Assembly (NCBI GenBank): GCA_937967795.1
Contig: CALBSK010000076.1
Location: forward strand, 1 to 14,810
DNA: 14,810 nucleotides
From: an uncultured Alphaproteobacteria bacterium
GTDB lineage: Bacteria; Pseudomonadota; Alphaproteobacteria; UBA9655
Reading direction: 5' to 3'
Made by a program: the position numbers and the translations under genes. How positions within the stretch are numbered: position 1 is the first letter of the stretch; every line of letters begins with the position of its first letter. A model generated the notes under the pieces. It searched no databases. It had not been told where the DNA came from and worked only from the letters and a program-made list of their open reading frames with translations. Below are positions 6,532 to 14,733 of the stretch, one piece after another.

Positions 6532-7248
6532 TCACTTACATCCATTTTTCTGCCGCTCGCTAGCAACTTCATTGACATGGGCATTAGGATGCTCCGCCGC
6601 TAGCTGACTCAAAGCCGTACACGCATCTGCTTTCCGATCAAGGGCTGATAAGGACTTGGCCAACTTTAATAAATTATCAGCAGCCTTTGAGGATTTAGGA
6701 TAGTTTTTGTATCCCTTTGCAAAAGTTGAAGCCGCTGTTTCATATTCCCCTCGGACAAAATAAGTCACACCTAACCAATATTGGGCAGCTCCTGCAAGCT
6801 CATCCTTTGGATAGGCCGCCATAAAGGCTAAAAAAGCACGTTCTGCTGCCCCGTAGTCGCCTTGTTCCAAAAGAGCACGGGCTTTCTCGTAATCTTCAGT
6901 AGCCGTCGAAGCACCCTTTGAGGCTATGGCAGGCCCAGCTGAGGGGGTAACACCCGGTGCAAGTAATGCGCCACTTTCAGGATTATTCAACCGATAATCC
7001 ACATCCGCACTTAAGGTTTCCATCCTTTGGGTTAAGGCGGTGAGCTCATGGCGAGTTTCTTCAAGTTGACCTCGTAATTCGCGGTTTTCAACCTCAAGAG
7101 CCCCCACACGATTCACTAATTCGACAACAAGTGCTGGGTTTTCTTGGGCGTGGAGAGGGAGAGCTAGAAAAAAAGCTGACGCAAAAATAAGAAAAATAAA
7201 TCGGCGCCCTTTACCCACTTTCGTGTCCTGTATGATAGTGTAATTCAT
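6532..7248 (-). CDS. cpoB: Cell division coordinator CpoB / YbgF, periplasmic TPR protein
   Basis: A 238-residue periplasmic protein. A basic N-terminus and hydrophobic core form a signal peptide ending near LHAQ (residue 35). Residues about 40-85 are a coiled coil (LVNRVGALEVENRELRGQL, then ETLSADVDYRL), the trimerisation segment of YbgF. A Pro/Ala/Ser linker leads to tandem TPR units at about 118-235 (DYEKARALLEQGDYGAAERAF, AAYPKDELAGAAQYWLGVTY, YPKSSKAADNLLKLA). In the family, CpoB couples Tol-Pal outer-membrane constriction with PBP1B peptidoglycan synthesis. It is usually encoded after pal; here no tol or pal gene is adjacent. AAGAGGAA sits just before the ATG, and a good promoter lies about 40 bases upstream. 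Length and domain order are normal. Confidence 0.92.
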   Translation of the reverse strand: MNYTIIQDTKVGKGRRFIFLIFASAFFLALPLHAQENPALVVELVNRVGALEVENRELRGQLEETRHELTALTQRMETLSADVDYRLNNPESGALLAPGVTPSAGPAIASKGASTATEDYEKARALLEQGDYGAAERAFLAFMAAYPKDELAGAAQYWLGVTYFVRGEYETAASTFAKGYKNYPKSSKAADNLLKLAKSLSALDRKADACTALSQLAAEHPNAHVNEVASERQKNGCK

Positions 7249-7284
7249 AATTCCTCTTAGAACTGATCATCTCTATTGGTAAGA

Positions 7285-7313
7285 GTTATACCATAGATTT
7301 TTAAGCGCCTCAA
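7285..7313 (-). promoter_or_regulatory. Sigma70-type promoter of cpoB
   Basis: On the minus strand, TTGAGG (7313-7308) and TATAAC (7290-7285) are separated by exactly 17 bases, with TGG directly before the -10. Transcription would start near 7278, leaving a 5' leader of about 30 bases that includes the AAGAGGAA ribosome binding site. The terminator of the preceding gene lies just upstream, so cpoB is probably transcribed independently. Confidence 0.6.
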
Positions 7314-7331
7314 CGATATCACTGAATACAT

Positions 7332-7358
7332 AAAAAAACCCACCCCTAAGGGGTGGGT
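7332..7358 (-). terminator. Rho-independent terminator after the 16-Cys secreted protein gene
   Basis: A perfect 9-bp stem (ACCCACCCC at 7338-7346 and GGGGTGGGT at 7350-7358) closes a 3-base loop. On the minus strand it is followed by a run of six to seven T (7338-7332). It starts 33 bases after the stop of the gene ending at 7391. There is no comparable T tract on the plus side, so it acts on minus-strand transcripts only. Confidence 0.88.
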
Positions 7359-7390
7359 CTTCTGAACACATTTATAAGGTTTATCTAATT

Positions 7391-8029
7391 TTAAATACCC
7401 TCTGCGCCCTTTTCTTTACCTGCTCCCAGGTAATTTGAGCAGCTGTCACCAAATGAGCCCATGCAATTCTTTATTGTGTTTGGGTCAATTGGGCAACAAA
7501 GATATCCACACACTGCTCGAGTTGATGAATTCGCACATGTTGAACATGCCAATGAAGAAGCGGTACAAAGAACATTACATGTAAGGCCCATAAATTGGGT
7601 TACGTATTGCCCTACTTTAGGAGCTGTTTTTATAAAGTTCATACAAGCTTCCACTGTTGCTGGCGGTGTCTTGGCGCTATTTTTTATATTGGAACAAAAG
7701 GTGCCGCAATCCCCATTAACCGTACTTACCACCGGGCACAAAATACCTAAAAATTTACTTTTAATAAAATCGCCGCACGTATTCGTGGCACCACTTCCGC
7801 AAGGACAGCCAAATTCTGGCCCTTGGGCTTTCATTTCTTCTTTTTCCCATACACTGGGCTCATTCGTTGCTGCAGTAGGCTCATCCTTACCTTCCCATAC
7901 CCCAACTTCTGTAGACGCAGGAGCTCCTTCTGCAGGTGCAGGCAATTCTTCCCTAACTTGCGCACTTAAATTTGTCCCTAGAGCTAATACGCCGAGGGCT
8001 AAAAATAGACTTAAAAATTTTAATTTCAT
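7391..8029 (-). CDS. Secreted 16-cysteine protein, unknown function
   Basis: A 212-residue exported protein. The ORF stays open to 8086, but ATG at 8029 is chosen because GGGAG lies 7-8 bases before it and a classic signal peptide follows (MKLKFLSLFLALGVLALG, likely cleavage at LSAQ near residue 24). Residues about 26-70 are a Pro/Ala/Glu-rich linker with two VWE repeats (VGVWEGKDE, then PSVWEKEE). Residues 75-197 hold 16 Cys at 75, 77, 85, 98, 108, 112, 129, 151, 155, 162, 165, 174, 178, 179, 189 and 197. This even number suits a disulfide-rich periplasmic or surface domain. Between the Cys are helix-like amphipathic stretches. No known family is recognised. A strong terminator follows, and a related small Cys gene lies 111 bases upstream on the same strand. 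Confidence 0.75.
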   Translation of the reverse strand: MKLKFLSLFLALGVLALGTNLSAQVREELPAPAEGAPASTEVGVWEGKDEPTAATNEPSVWEKEEMKAQGPEFGCPCGSGATNTCGDFIKSKFLGILCPVVSTVNGDCGTFCSNIKNSAKTPPATVEACMNFIKTAPKVGQYVTQFMGLTCNVLCTASSLACSTCANSSTRAVCGYLCCPIDPNTIKNCMGSFGDSCSNYLGAGKEKGAEGI

Positions 8030-8048
8030 TATATTCTCCCTTGTTTTT

Positions 8049-8078
8049 TTATAACCTATTGATGTTAGGCTTTTGTAA
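8049..8078 (-). promoter_or_regulatory. Possible promoter of the 16-Cys protein gene
   Basis: On the minus strand, TTACAA (8078-8073) and TTATAA (8054-8049) are 18 bases apart, just upstream of the ribosome binding site and the ATG at 8029. The leader would be short, about 15 bases, and the hexamers are imperfect, so this is tentative. Confidence 0.33.
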
Positions 8079-8140
8079 GCTATCATATTTCTGAAGACGG
8101 GAAAAGATGCTTTTTTTTCAACAATAATGTTTCTGCCCCT

Positions 8141-8356
8141 TCAAGGCCCACAAGAACCACAAGAATTGGTATTTCCGGAAGTTTCTCCAGAGAAACTATC
8201 AATTTCCCCTGCAACCCTCCGATCAATAACTTTATCCGGAATCGGATCTGTATAAACGGGAGAGCTTAGACCTTCGGATTCTTCGTGTTCCTGTGCCTGC
8301 GCTTTTGGATCCAACATTAAAAAGATGAAGATTAAAAGGGCGACATTTGTTTTCAT
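8141..8356 (-). CDS. Small secreted protein with C-terminal CGSC motif, unknown function
   Basis: A 71-residue product. Residues 1-22 are a signal peptide (MKTNVALLIFIFLMLDPKAQ, likely cleaved at AQA|Q), leaving a mature peptide of about 50 residues that is acidic and rich in Ser and Gly. The only cysteines are at 66 and 69, in NSCGSCGP at the very C-terminus, a CxxC arrangement as in thiol-disulfide active sites but without a surrounding thioredoxin fold. The ribosome binding site before ATG 8356 is poor, and a five-codon ATG ORF overlaps the start (ATGA), so initiation may be weak or coupled. It precedes the 16-Cys gene on the same strand with a 111-base gap, so it may or may not share its transcript. 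I do not recognise a family. Confidence 0.58.
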   Translation of the reverse strand: MKTNVALLIFIFLMLDPKAQAQEHEESEGLSSPVYTDPIPDKVIDRRVAGEIDSFSGETSGNTNSCGSCGP

Positions 8357-8484
8357 TTGTATTTGTTCATTGTTAATTTTTTGAAGGATACTCTTTTTTT
8401 TAGGGTTGTGAAAGGTGGAAAGATATATAAAGATCTAGAAAAATTTTCGAAAGTGATCTCCATGATTTCATACTTTTATGTTGG

Positions 8485-8490
8485 TATAGA
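8485..8490 (+). promoter_or_regulatory. Possible -10 element of the plsY operon
   Basis: TATAGA preceded by TTGG lies 33 bases before the plsY ATG. The -35 region at the right distance (ATGATT or TGATTT) is weak. It is placed suitably for a promoter of the four-gene plsY-dprA-topA-rnr operon, but nothing else supports it. Confidence 0.3.
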
Positions 8491-8522
8491 AACGATTTCT
8501 TTAGATGAGAAGGATTCATTTT

Positions 8523-9122
8523 ATGACGCTTAACACCTTTTCTGAAATTTTAACCTTAGCCATTGCTTATCTCTTGGGGTCCATTCCTTCAGGGCTTTTA
8601 ATCAGCTGGGTCTTTAAATTTGAAGATCCCCGCACCATAGGATCAGGAAACATTGGGGCCACAAACATCTTAAGAACTGGCCATAAGATGGCGGCCCTTT
8701 TGACTCTTTTGTTTGATGTTTTCAAAGGAAGCGCTGCCGTTATTTTTGCGCTGTTCTTTGCACCACCTTTGGCCCAACTTACGAGCGTTTTTGTGGTTGC
8801 CGGTCATATCTGGCCCGTTTGGCTGGAGTTTCGGGGTGGCAAAGGCGTTGCAACAGCTTTTGGATCTCTTCTTATCTTAAGCTGGCCCCTAGCTCTTACG
8901 TGCCTTGTCACATGGTTTGCAGTGGCTTTCACGACACGGTATTCATCGCTCGCTTCTCTTGTCACTATTTTTTTAAGCCCCCTTTACACCGCTTTCTTAA
9001 ACGGAGAAAATCTCGTCGTGACCTGTTTAACTTTGGCTCTTCTTCTTGTCTGGAGCCACCGTGACAACATAAAGCGTCTCATCACAGGGAGAGAATCAAA
9101 AATTGGAGAAAAGAACCCTTAA
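8523..9122 (+). CDS. plsY: Glycerol-3-phosphate acyltransferase PlsY
   Basis: Inner-membrane enzyme that transfers an acyl group from acyl-phosphate (made by PlsX) to sn-glycerol-3-phosphate, giving lysophosphatidate, the first step of phospholipid synthesis. The 199-residue length is normal. The three family motifs are present: LLGSIPSGLLI near the N-terminus, GSGNIGATNILRTG followed by DVFKG, and HIWPVWLEFRGGKGVATAFG. Five or more hydrophobic spans fit the known topology. The start is ATG at 8523, because AGAAGGA lies 9-10 bases before it. An in-frame ATG at 8505 would add six residues and place this site inside the gene. The 3' end overlaps dprA by 20 bases. It is the first gene of the conserved alphaproteobacterial block with dprA, topA and rnr. 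Confidence 0.97.
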   Translation: MTLNTFSEILTLAIAYLLGSIPSGLLISWVFKFEDPRTIGSGNIGATNILRTGHKMAALLTLLFDVFKGSAAVIFALFFAPPLAQLTSVFVVAGHIWPVWLEFRGGKGVATAFGSLLILSWPLALTCLVTWFAVAFTTRYSSLASLVTIFLSPLYTAFLNGENLVVTCLTLALLLVWSHRDNIKRLITGRESKIGEKNP

Positions 9123-10236
9123 AACTCTCGTTAAGTCTGATGAAGATCTTCTTCATTGGATTCAACTTACACGGTCCGAAAATGTTGGACCCCAAACGTT
9201 TCATCACCTTCTTAAAAGATACAAAACCCCTTACAAGGCTTTGGAAGCCCTGCCTGAGCTTGCTTCTCAAGGGGGACTTAAGCGCCCCTTAAAAATAGCC
9301 GCCTTTTCAGCTGTGGAGAAAGAGCTCCTTCACACGCGCGCTTTGGGTGCTGAATTTCTCACGTTTGATGATCCTTTTTACCCACCGCTCCTGAGGCATA
9401 TTGAATCAGCGCCTCCCGTGCTTACGGTTAAGGGAAAAATTGAGCTTCTTCAACGCCCTCTTTTTGCTATTGTGGGGGCCCGAAATGCTTCCGCTATTGG
9501 TAGGAAAATGGCACTTCAATTTGCACGAGATCTTGGAAAACGAGGATGGGGCATTACCTCAGGACTTGCCCGTGGGATTGATGCAGCCGCCCATGAAGGG
9601 AGTCTCTCCTTTGGAACGATTGCAGTTCTTGCGGGAGGAATGGATCAAATTTATCCACCGGAAAATGAAGCTCTCTATCATCGCATTTCTGAAGAAGGCG
9701 TTCTGCTTGCGGAATCTCCGTTTGGTACCCCACCTCAAGCGACCCTTTTTCCTCGGCGCAATCGAATCATTTCGGGAATCTCTCGCGCAATCTTAGTTGT
9801 TGAAGCAGCTCTTAAATCAGGCTCCCTCATCACAACCCGCTATGCTTTAGAACAAGGACGAGAGGTTTTTGCAATTCCTGGTCATCCCCTGGATCCCCGC
9901 GCCCGCGGCTGTAATCAATTGATCAAAACAGGAGCCGTTCTGGTGGAAACTCTTGAGGATATTGAACAGGAAATCTCTCCCTCCACACCCCTTACCCTGC
10001 AGGAAGGATCCCTTTTTATTGAAGATACTCACCCTTCTTCTTCCTTAAAGAAGGCGCGTCATCTTATTAACGAAAATTTAAGCTATGTTCCGATAAGTAT
10101 TGACGAACTGGTTCGACAATGTCACTTGTCGGCATCAGAGGTATGGATTGCCTTACTCGAAATGGAAATTGCAGGACGTCTTGAACGTCTTCCAGGGGGT
10201 AAGGTTTCTCTTAAGGAAGAATGGAAAAGCTTATGA
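9103..10236 (+). CDS. dprA: DNA-processing protein DprA
   Basis: Cytoplasmic protein that binds incoming single-stranded DNA during transformation and loads RecA. It has 377 residues with the usual three parts. An N-terminal helical SAM-like region (about 10-70) contains GPQTFHHLLKRY. The extended Rossmann core (about 85-290) contains VGARNAS (124-130), GITSGLARGIDAAAHEG, LAGGMDQIYPPEN, FPRRNRIISGIS, SGSLITTRYALEQGR and IPGHPLDPRARGCNQLI. A C-terminal winged helix (about 315-377) contains SIDELVRQCHLSASEVWIALLEMEI. The start is TTG at 9103, inside plsY, with AGGGAG about 12 bases before it; the lack of a nearby ATG makes the exact start less sure. It overlaps topA by ATGA. The gene is often kept even where natural transformation is not known. 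Confidence 0.96.
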   Translation: MEKRTLKTLVKSDEDLLHWIQLTRSENVGPQTFHHLLKRYKTPYKALEALPELASQGGLKRPLKIAAFSAVEKELLHTRALGAEFLTFDDPFYPPLLRHIESAPPVLTVKGKIELLQRPLFAIVGARNASAIGRKMALQFARDLGKRGWGITSGLARGIDAAAHEGSLSFGTIAVLAGGMDQIYPPENEALYHRISEEGVLLAESPFGTPPQATLFPRRNRIISGISRAILVVEAALKSGSLITTRYALEQGREVFAIPGHPLDPRARGCNQLIKTGAVLVETLEDIEQEISPSTPLTLQEGSLFIEDTHPSSSLKKARHLINENLSYVPISIDELVRQCHLSASEVWIALLEMEIAGRLERLPGGKVSLKEEWKSL

Positions 10237-12584
10237 ACGTTGTTGTCGTTGAATCTCCATCAAAGGCAAAAACAATCGAAAAATATTTAGGTAAGGGCTA
10301 CACCGTTCTTGCCAGTTATGGCCACGTACGCGATTTGGTTTCAAAACAAGGTTCCGTCAAACCAGATGAAGGTTTTGCAATGACCTGGGAGGTAGATGAG
10401 CGCGCCAAAAAACACCTCGATGCAATTACGAAGGCCTTAAAAGGAGCGGAGAATCTCTACCTGGCAACCGACCCTGACCGAGAAGGTGAAGCCATTTCTT
10501 GGCATATTCAAGAAATTCTTTCTCAAAAAGGGATTTTAAAGAACATCAACGCCCAACGTATCGCCTTTAATGCCATCACCAAAGAAACCGTTGCGAATGC
10601 GCTAGTTCATCCTCGACCCATTGATAGCCAATTGGTCGAAGCATATTTAGCACGTCTAAGCCTTGACTACCTTGTGGGATTTACACTTTCGCCCATTCTT
10701 TGGCGAAAACTTCCCGGAAGCCGGTCAGCAGGCCGGGTTCAATCGGTAGCTTTGCGCCTTGTCGTTGAGAGAGAAAATGAAATTGAAGCTTTTAAGTCTC
10801 AAGAATATTGGACCATTGATGTCGACTTCCTCACTCAGGAAAAGAAAGCTTTCAAAGCACGCTTGACTCATTTAAAAGGAAAAAAGCTCGACAAATTTGC
10901 TCTTCCTTCAGAAAAAGACGCGCAGGAAGCTAAAAAGGAAATTGAAGGAGGTACCTATCATATCTCCTCCATTGAGAAAAAGCGCGTGATGCGCCATCCT
11001 CGCCCGCCTTTTATAACCTCCACCCTCCAACAGGAAGCCTCTCGTAAGTTAGGATTTAGTCCGAAAAAGACCATGCAGTTAGCTCAAAAGCTTTATGAAG
11101 GTGTGACGGTAGGAGGCGAGGCTACGGGTCTTATTACCTATATGCGTACGGATAGTACCCAAGTTGAGGGCAGCGCCCTTACGGCTTGCCGTAAAGTGAT
11201 TGAGAAAACTTTTGGAACAAAATATCTTCCCAATACCCCTCGTCAATATAAGACCAAAGCTAAAAACGCCCAAGAAGCCCACGAAGCTATTCGTCCAACG
11301 GATTTGTCTCGCAAACCTCAAGACATTTCATCTTATTTAGATCATGATCTTTTGCGCCTTTATGAGCTTATTTGGAAACGAATGATGGCTTCTCAAATGG
11401 CAAGTGCGGAGGTGGATCAAACAACGGTTGATGTCGCTTCCCAAGAGAAAGAGGTTATCCTCAGAACAACCGGGTCCATCCTGATTTTTGATGGATTTTT
11501 AACGCTTTACCGCGAAAGTGTGGACGAAGATCAGACTGAGGAAGAAGATAATAAGCTCCTCCCTCCCCTTCGTGAAAAAGAAACTGTAGAACGCCAAAAG
11601 ATTTTACCCGAACAACACTTTACTCAACCTCCTCCGCGCTATACAGAAGCCAGTCTCGTCAAGAAAATGGAAGAGCTCGGCATTGGACGCCCCTCTACGT
11701 ACGCCCATATTTTACAGGTCCTTCAAGAACGCAAATATGTTCGATACGAGAAGAAAGCCCTCATCCCAGAAGATTTGGGCCGCATTGTTACGGCTTTTTT
11801 ACTCAACTATTTTCGTAATTATGTGGAATATGATTTCACGGCCCACCTTGAAGAACAACTTGATGAGATCTCAAGCGGGGAGCTTTTCTGGAAAGATGTC
11901 CTTGGGCAATTCTGGACTGCATTCCATGAAGCCATAGATAAAGCTAAAGACCTTAAAATTCAGGAAGTTCTTGAACAGCTTCAGCAAGATCTCGAACCTT
12001 TCTTATTTCCTCCTTCAGAAGAGGGAAAAGATCCTCATCTGTGCCCCCGGTGTGAAAAAGGACAGTTAGGTCTACGCCTGAGTAAATTTGGGGCTTTTAT
12101 CGGATGTTCTGAGTATCCAGAATGTAAATATACGAGACCTCTTCTTGCTGCGGAAGACGGAGCCTCACAAGAAGAACCCTTTGAGCGCCTTTTAGGAACG
12201 GACCCCGCATCAGGACTGCTTGTTAAAGTAAAAAGAGGCCCTTACGGGTTTTATATTCAATTTGGGGAAGCCGTTTCTAAAAAAGAAAAACCAAAACGGG
12301 TGACTTTGCCCTCGGGGGCATCTCCTGAAACCATCACGTTGGTTGAGGCCCTTTCGCTGGCTGCTCTTCCGCGTGTGATCGGGATTCATCCTGAAACGAA
12401 AGAACCGATTACAGCTTCCATTGGACGTTTTGGACCCTATGTCAAACTGGCGTCAACTTTTGCCTCTCTCAAAAAAACCGATGACGTTCTGACGATTGGC
12501 TTTGATCGAGCCCTTGAACTTATTGAGGCCAAGAAAGCGGCACCTCCTCGAAAAACGAAAGCGCCTCGTGGCAAGAAAAAATAG
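10233..12584 (+). CDS. topA: DNA topoisomerase I (type IA)
   Basis: Relaxes negatively supercoiled DNA by single-strand passage through a 5'-phosphotyrosine intermediate. It has 783 residues from ATG 10233, which forms ATGA with the dprA stop; an in-frame ATG at 10221 would add four residues. The Toprim domain begins at VVVESPSKAKTIEKYLG and carries the metal ligands in ATDPDREGE (78-86). The catalytic Tyr is Tyr303 in GLITYMRTDST. HEAIRPTD and GIGRPSTYA, both family signatures, follow. The C-terminal part has one four-Cys zinc finger (C604, C607, C625, C631), then two Topo_C-type repeats (RGPYGFYIQFGE and IGRFGPYVKLAS), and a basic tail with RKTKAPRGKKK. E. coli has more zinc fingers; one is compatible with alphaproteobacterial enzymes. 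The 3' end encodes the start of rnr in another frame. Confidence 0.98.
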   Translation: MNVVVVESPSKAKTIEKYLGKGYTVLASYGHVRDLVSKQGSVKPDEGFAMTWEVDERAKKHLDAITKALKGAENLYLATDPDREGEAISWHIQEILSQKGILKNINAQRIAFNAITKETVANALVHPRPIDSQLVEAYLARLSLDYLVGFTLSPILWRKLPGSRSAGRVQSVALRLVVERENEIEAFKSQEYWTIDVDFLTQEKKAFKARLTHLKGKKLDKFALPSEKDAQEAKKEIEGGTYHISSIEKKRVMRHPRPPFITSTLQQEASRKLGFSPKKTMQLAQKLYEGVTVGGEATGLITYMRTDSTQVEGSALTACRKVIEKTFGTKYLPNTPRQYKTKAKNAQEAHEAIRPTDLSRKPQDISSYLDHDLLRLYELIWKRMMASQMASAEVDQTTVDVASQEKEVILRTTGSILIFDGFLTLYRESVDEDQTEEEDNKLLPPLREKETVERQKILPEQHFTQPPPRYTEASLVKKMEELGIGRPSTYAHILQVLQERKYVRYEKKALIPEDLGRIVTAFLLNYFRNYVEYDFTAHLEEQLDEISSGELFWKDVLGQFWTAFHEAIDKAKDLKIQEVLEQLQQDLEPFLFPPSEEGKDPHLCPRCEKGQLGLRLSKFGAFIGCSEYPECKYTRPLLAAEDGASQEEPFERLLGTDPASGLLVKVKRGPYGFYIQFGEAVSKKEKPKRVTLPSGASPETITLVEALSLAALPRVIGIHPETKEPITASIGRFGPYVKLASTFASLKKTDDVLTIGFDRALELIEAKKAAPPRKTKAPRGKKK

Positions 12585-14733
12585 CCATCTCCCTACTCCC
12601 CAAGAGATAGTTGAGTTCATCAAATCTTCTCCCCAAAAGGTTGGGAAACGGGAGCTAGCCTGCGCCTTTAACTTGAAGGGACAACATCGCTTGTGGCTGA
12701 AGGATCTTCTCAAAAACATGGCTGAAGAAGGTCTTATTGAGCGAGGACATAAAAGAAAAGTTCACTCCCGCAAGGGCTTACCCCCGGTGACACTTGTTGA
12801 AGTGTCTTCCGAACTTTCGGAAGAAGGCGAAGTTCTTCTCATGCCCCTTGATATCTCTGAAGAAATTTCCCCCATTCTCTTGATCGAGAAAGGAGCCGCC
12901 CGTGTCAATCCTGGCGATCGTTTGCTCGTTCGTGTAAAGCTCCATAAAGACGGATATTATACGGCCCATCTCCTCAAAAAGATGGCGACAAAATCATCGA
13001 CCTTAGTGGGCGCCGTGGTCAAAAGCCGAGGCCGTCTTTACGTCCAACCTTGTGACCGGCGGCAACAAAAAGATTTATCTCTTCTGGATTCAAAAGCGAA
13101 TGTAAAAGAAGGCGATCTTGTTCTTGTGGAACTGAGTCCCCACTTAGGGACTAAGCAAGCTCAGGTTCTTAAGACATTGGGAAATTTGGACGATCCTCGT
13201 GTGATTAGTCTTATTTCGATCTATCAAGAAGGACTTCCTTTTGAGTTTCCTGAAGAGGTTCTTCAAGAAGCCGAAAAAGTCCGCACTCTTTCTTTTGACG
13301 ATCGTGAGGACTTGAGATCACTTTCTTTTGTAACCATTGATGGAGAAGACGCTCGCGATTTTGATGATGCCGTTTGGGCCCATTATGACGCTGTAGAAGG
13401 GTGGCATCTTATGGTCGCTATTGCGGATGTTTCTTATTATGTCAAGCCAGGAAGCGCCCTTGATAAAGAAGCCTTCCGTCGAGGTAATTCCGTTTATTTT
13501 CCGGATCGCGTTGTTCCGATGCTCCCCGAAGCCCTTTCTAATGACCTCTGTTCCTTAAAACCTAAAGAAGATAAAGCGTGTTTTGCTGTTCACCTTTGGC
13601 TTGATAAAAAAGGACGGCTTAAACGTTATCAATTTGTCCGTGGCGTCATGCAATCCGTTGAACGCTTAACTTATTCTCAGGTTCAAAAAGCGATGGATGG
13701 AACTCCTGATGCGCAAACAGCCTCTTTGCTTGAGTCGGTTATTAACCCCCTTTACGGAGCCTATGCGCTTTTGAAAGAAGCCAGAGAATTTCGAGGAACC
13801 CTTGATCTTGAACTTCCTGAAAAACAAGTCATTTTAGATTCTGACGGACATATCCAAGATATTCACCCTCGCCCTCGCCTGGATAGCCATCGCCTGATCG
13901 AAGAATTTATGATCCTTGCAAATGTGGCAGCAGCTCAACAACTTGAGGCTCTTAAAGCTCCATGCATTTATCGCATTCACGATGTTCCAAATCCCGAAAA
14001 ACTCTTTATCTTTCGTGAACTTGTCGAAGGATTAGGATTTTCATTTCCTAAATCTCAAGCTCTCACCCCAAAGTCTTTTCTCCATCTTTTGAAATCAGCC
14101 CATGGAACGCCCCATCAAGAGCTTATTAGCCAGCTCACGCTACGGACTCAAGCGCAAGCGCTTTACCATCCCCAAAACATCGGTCATTTTGGATTGAGCT
14201 TGAAAAAATATAGTCATTTTACCTCGCCTATCCGCCGATATGCAGATATCATTGTTCATCGGAGTTTGATTGCAGCCTTGAAACTCGGTGATGACGGCCT
14301 TCCAACAGGAGCGGATCTGAGTGCCATTGGAGAACAAGTATCCTCGACAGAAAGACGCGCAGCAGCCGCAGAAAGGGCGGCGATCGAACGATATGTCACG
14401 GTTTATCTCAAAGATAAAATTGGCCAAACATTTGAAGGACGGATTAGTGGCGTGACCTCTTTTGGTCTTTTTGTGACGCTTGAACATTCAGGCGCTGATG
14501 GCCTGATTCCACTTGCTTATTTATCAGACGATTTTTATCTTTATGAAGAACGGAAACACCGCCTCATCGGCCGTCGAAATCGGCGCGTCTTTACCCTGGG
14601 CGATCCGCTGGTTGTTATTCTGAAAGAAGTGGATACCTTAACGAATTCCATAACACTCGCCCCTGTTGAAACCAAGTCTGCAAAAGGTCGACGCCCTTTT
14701 GTGAAGAAACGCTTTACTGCTTCTAAGCTATAA
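12568..14733 (+). CDS. rnr: Ribonuclease R (RNB-family 3'-5' exoribonuclease)
   Basis: Processive 3'-5' exoribonuclease that degrades structured RNA. The start chosen, GTG at 12568, gives 721 residues and overlaps topA by 17 bases. TTG at 12496 would add 24 basic residues and overlap topA by 89; neither has a strong ribosome binding site. The N-terminal winged helix (about 8-65) has LPTPQEIVEFIKSSPQKVGK, followed by cold-shock-like domains (about 75-215). The RNB domain has the metal-binding Asp258, Asp264, Asp266 and Asp267 in IDGEDARDFDD, and Tyr310 in GNSVYFPDR, equivalent to E. coli Asp272/278/280/281 and Tyr324. It ends with HFTSPIRRYADIIVHR. A C-terminal S1 domain (about 605-695) contains GRISGVTSFGLFVTLE. 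The basic tail is short (GRRPFVKKRF), shorter than in E. coli. It is the last gene of the operon in the window. Confidence 0.96.
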   Translation: MARKNSHLPTPQEIVEFIKSSPQKVGKRELACAFNLKGQHRLWLKDLLKNMAEEGLIERGHKRKVHSRKGLPPVTLVEVSSELSEEGEVLLMPLDISEEISPILLIEKGAARVNPGDRLLVRVKLHKDGYYTAHLLKKMATKSSTLVGAVVKSRGRLYVQPCDRRQQKDLSLLDSKANVKEGDLVLVELSPHLGTKQAQVLKTLGNLDDPRVISLISIYQEGLPFEFPEEVLQEAEKVRTLSFDDREDLRSLSFVTIDGEDARDFDDAVWAHYDAVEGWHLMVAIADVSYYVKPGSALDKEAFRRGNSVYFPDRVVPMLPEALSNDLCSLKPKEDKACFAVHLWLDKKGRLKRYQFVRGVMQSVERLTYSQVQKAMDGTPDAQTASLLESVINPLYGAYALLKEAREFRGTLDLELPEKQVILDSDGHIQDIHPRPRLDSHRLIEEFMILANVAAAQQLEALKAPCIYRIHDVPNPEKLFIFRELVEGLGFSFPKSQALTPKSFLHLLKSAHGTPHQELISQLTLRTQAQALYHPQNIGHFGLSLKKYSHFTSPIRRYADIIVHRSLIAALKLGDDGLPTGADLSAIGEQVSSTERRAAAAERAAIERYVTVYLKDKIGQTFEGRISGVTSFGLFVTLEHSGADGLIPLAYLSDDFYLYEERKHRLIGRRNRRVFTLGDPLVVILKEVDTLTNSITLAPVETKSAKGRRPFVKKRFTASKL

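Noticed and set aside
7461..8054. A 197-codon plus-strand open frame opposite the 16-Cys protein gene
   Set aside because: The minus-strand frame has a signal peptide, a good ribosome binding site and a terminator. The plus-strand product is unstructured in composition and has no ribosome binding site.
9401..9796. A 131-codon plus-strand frame inside dprA
   Set aside because: It is an alternative frame within the conserved Rossmann core of DprA and has no independent support.
14140..14487. A minus-strand open frame opposite rnr
   Set aside because: It is antisense to the conserved RNB and S1 coding sequence, with no start context or recognisable protein.
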